Shown here piece by piece: positions 5,933-6,671 of a DNA stretch of 6,671 nt. Positions within the stretch are counted from its first letter, which is position 1. Every line of letters starts with the position of its first letter. Below the pieces are notes generated by a model, which was not told the DNA's origin, searched no databases, and saw nothing but the letters and a program-made list of their open reading frames with translations. Source of the stretch: UBA8231 sp964512165 (GTDB lineage Bacteria > Latescibacterota > UBA2968 > UBA8231); contig CAZEHQ010000234.1 of the NCBI GenBank assembly GCA_964512165.1, positions 1 through 6,671 of the forward strand. The letters run 5' to 3'. The translations under genes were made by a program, and so were the position numbers.

Positions 5933-6671
5933 TCAGTCGCCGGGGAAGTGCCCCTTGTACTCCAGCCCAAGCAGCTCCCGCGACCGGGCGACGTTGCAGT
6001 AGCGGTCCGCCTCCGGGTGGCTGGCCGTGTGCATGATGTCGAAGTCGATGGTCTCCGATTCGAGGGCCAGGTGGCAGGCCTCGGCCAGATCGTGGCGGCA
6101 GACCCAGCTGACGCCGCCGCGGGCGGGGAGACCGTCGCGGCTGATCCCCAGCCGGCTGTCGCCGATGCTGCAGGGCCGGAAGATGATGATCCGCGTCCCG
6201 TAGGCGTCGTGGAACTGGCGGCACACCTCCTCCTGCAGGCGCTTGGTGATGCCGTACAGGGTCCCCTCCTTGCTGCGCACCTCCGACGACAGGAACCGCC
6301 CGTCCGGATGCTGCACGACGCAGGAGCTCATGTGCACGACGCGCTTGAGCCCGTGCCGCCGGGCCGACTCCAGGACGTTCCACATCCCCTTGACGTTGAT
6401 GAGAAAGGGGTTCACGTCGTCCTCGTGGGGGCCCTCGTACCCGAAGTAGGCGGCCAGGTGGACGACGCCGTCCATGCCTTCGAGGGCTTTATGAACGGCG
6501 TGGAAGTCGGCCAGGTCCCCGTAGTGCTTGTCGCCCTCCCAGTCGCCGTCGAACTTGCGGTACACCGACCAGGCTTCGGGGTTGTGATCGAAGGCGCGCA
6601 CCTCGTGGCGGCCGGCGAAGTTCTCGAGCACGGCCCGCCCGGCCCATCCCGCGGCGCCCATGACGGCCACT
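5933..6671 (-). CDS. NAD-dependent epimerase/dehydratase-family protein (extended SDR), 5' end cut by window edge
   Basis: About 245 residues are visible up to the window edge, numbered from the GTG at 6670-6668. That GTG probably encodes an internal Val of the first beta strand rather than the start, so only a few residues should be missing. Rossmann fold: GAAGWAG at 5-11 (GxxGxxG) and an Asp at 28 at the end of strand 2, which favours NAD over NADP. Further motifs are GDLAD at 51-55, VVHLAAY at 69-75, VVHMSS at 111-116, and the catalytic YGITK (Tyr139, Lys143) with Ser115/116, followed by IIIFRPCSIGDSRLG. The protein is short for an extended SDR, with a reduced C-terminal substrate domain as in uronate dehydrogenase-like and related sugar-nucleotide or sugar-acid oxidoreductases. 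The substrate is unknown. It lies 53 nt upstream of the kinase gene on the same strand, so co-transcription is possible, but a small inverted repeat separates them. Confidence 0.88.
   Translation of the reverse strand, partial: VAVMGAAGWAGRAVLENFAGRHEVRAFDHNPEAWSVYRKFDGDWEGDKHYGDLADFHAVHKALEGMDGVVHLAAYFGYEGPHEDDVNPFLINVKGMWNVLESARRHGLKRVVHMSSCVVQHPDGRFLSSEVRSKEGTLYGITKRLQEEVCRQFHDAYGTRIIIFRPCSIGDSRLGISRDGLPARGGVSWVCRHDLAEACHLALESETIDFDIMHTASHPEADRYCNVARSRELLGLEYKGHFPGD

Noticed and set aside
3864..6002. 712-residue plus-strand open frame covering the whole kinase gene
   Set aside because: It lies antisense to a clear histidine kinase with intact catalytic motifs. The translation is Gly/Gln/Pro/Arg/His-rich without recognisable domains, as expected of antisense frames in high-GC DNA.
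5880..6383. 168-residue N-terminal extension of the kinase frame
   Set aside because: It overlaps the SDR gene in another frame and is Arg/Pro/Gly-rich. The first membrane helix begins right after the ATG at 5879.

Overview
The window carries five protein-coding genes, all on the minus strand, so transcription runs from the right end of the window to the left. The DNA is strongly GC-rich, with GC-rich third codon positions and long spurious open frames on the opposite strand. The genes suggest a Gram-negative-type, high-GC, probably environmental and perhaps uncultured bacterium. The evidence is an exported TPR/jelly-roll protein, a sensor kinase with a large extracytoplasmic domain, and a TPR flavour resembling proteins of Acidobacteria, Gemmatimonadota and Latescibacterota-like lineages. 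That placement is inference from protein style; no marker gene is present.

Layout in transcription order. (1) 6671-5933: an NAD-dependent epimerase/dehydratase-type SDR, cut by the window edge at or very near its N-terminus. (2) 5879-3915: a membrane-bound sensor histidine kinase whose roughly 360-residue extracytoplasmic domain contains a TPR-like helical stretch. (3) 3922-3242: an OmpR/PhoB-family response regulator overlapping the kinase gene by 8 nt, so the two are almost certainly translationally coupled and form a cognate pair. (4) 3102-1237: a secreted or periplasmic protein with a signal peptide, a TPR-like segment, a long helical/coiled-coil segment and two tandem copies of a GH2 sugar-binding-type jelly-roll domain, with no glycosidase catalytic domain. 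(5) 971-99: a lyase of the isocitrate lyase/PEP mutase superfamily with the catalytic Cys motif, preceded by a good sigma70-type promoter.

The gap between genes 3 and 4 holds direct repeats with an 11-bp period (TGTCAC, TGTCAT) that resemble an OmpR/PhoB-class operator. This makes it plausible, though unproven, that the two-component system controls the exported TPR/jelly-roll protein next to it. The sensor and that protein both combine an extracytoplasmic location with TPR-like helices. One reading is a surface sensing/binding module, with a duplicated carbohydrate-binding-like protein as the output or partner of the two-component system. The SDR and the lyase would then be neighbours in central or sugar-acid metabolism, with no proven link.

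Non-coding features include a perfect 10-bp inverted repeat that places the lyase stop codon in its hairpin loop, an inverted repeat directly after the SDR stop codon, a very GC-rich G-run stretch at the left end, and a 206-bp intergenic stretch that may contain a decayed plus-strand coding fragment. I found no RNA genes, mobile elements or CRISPR arrays.
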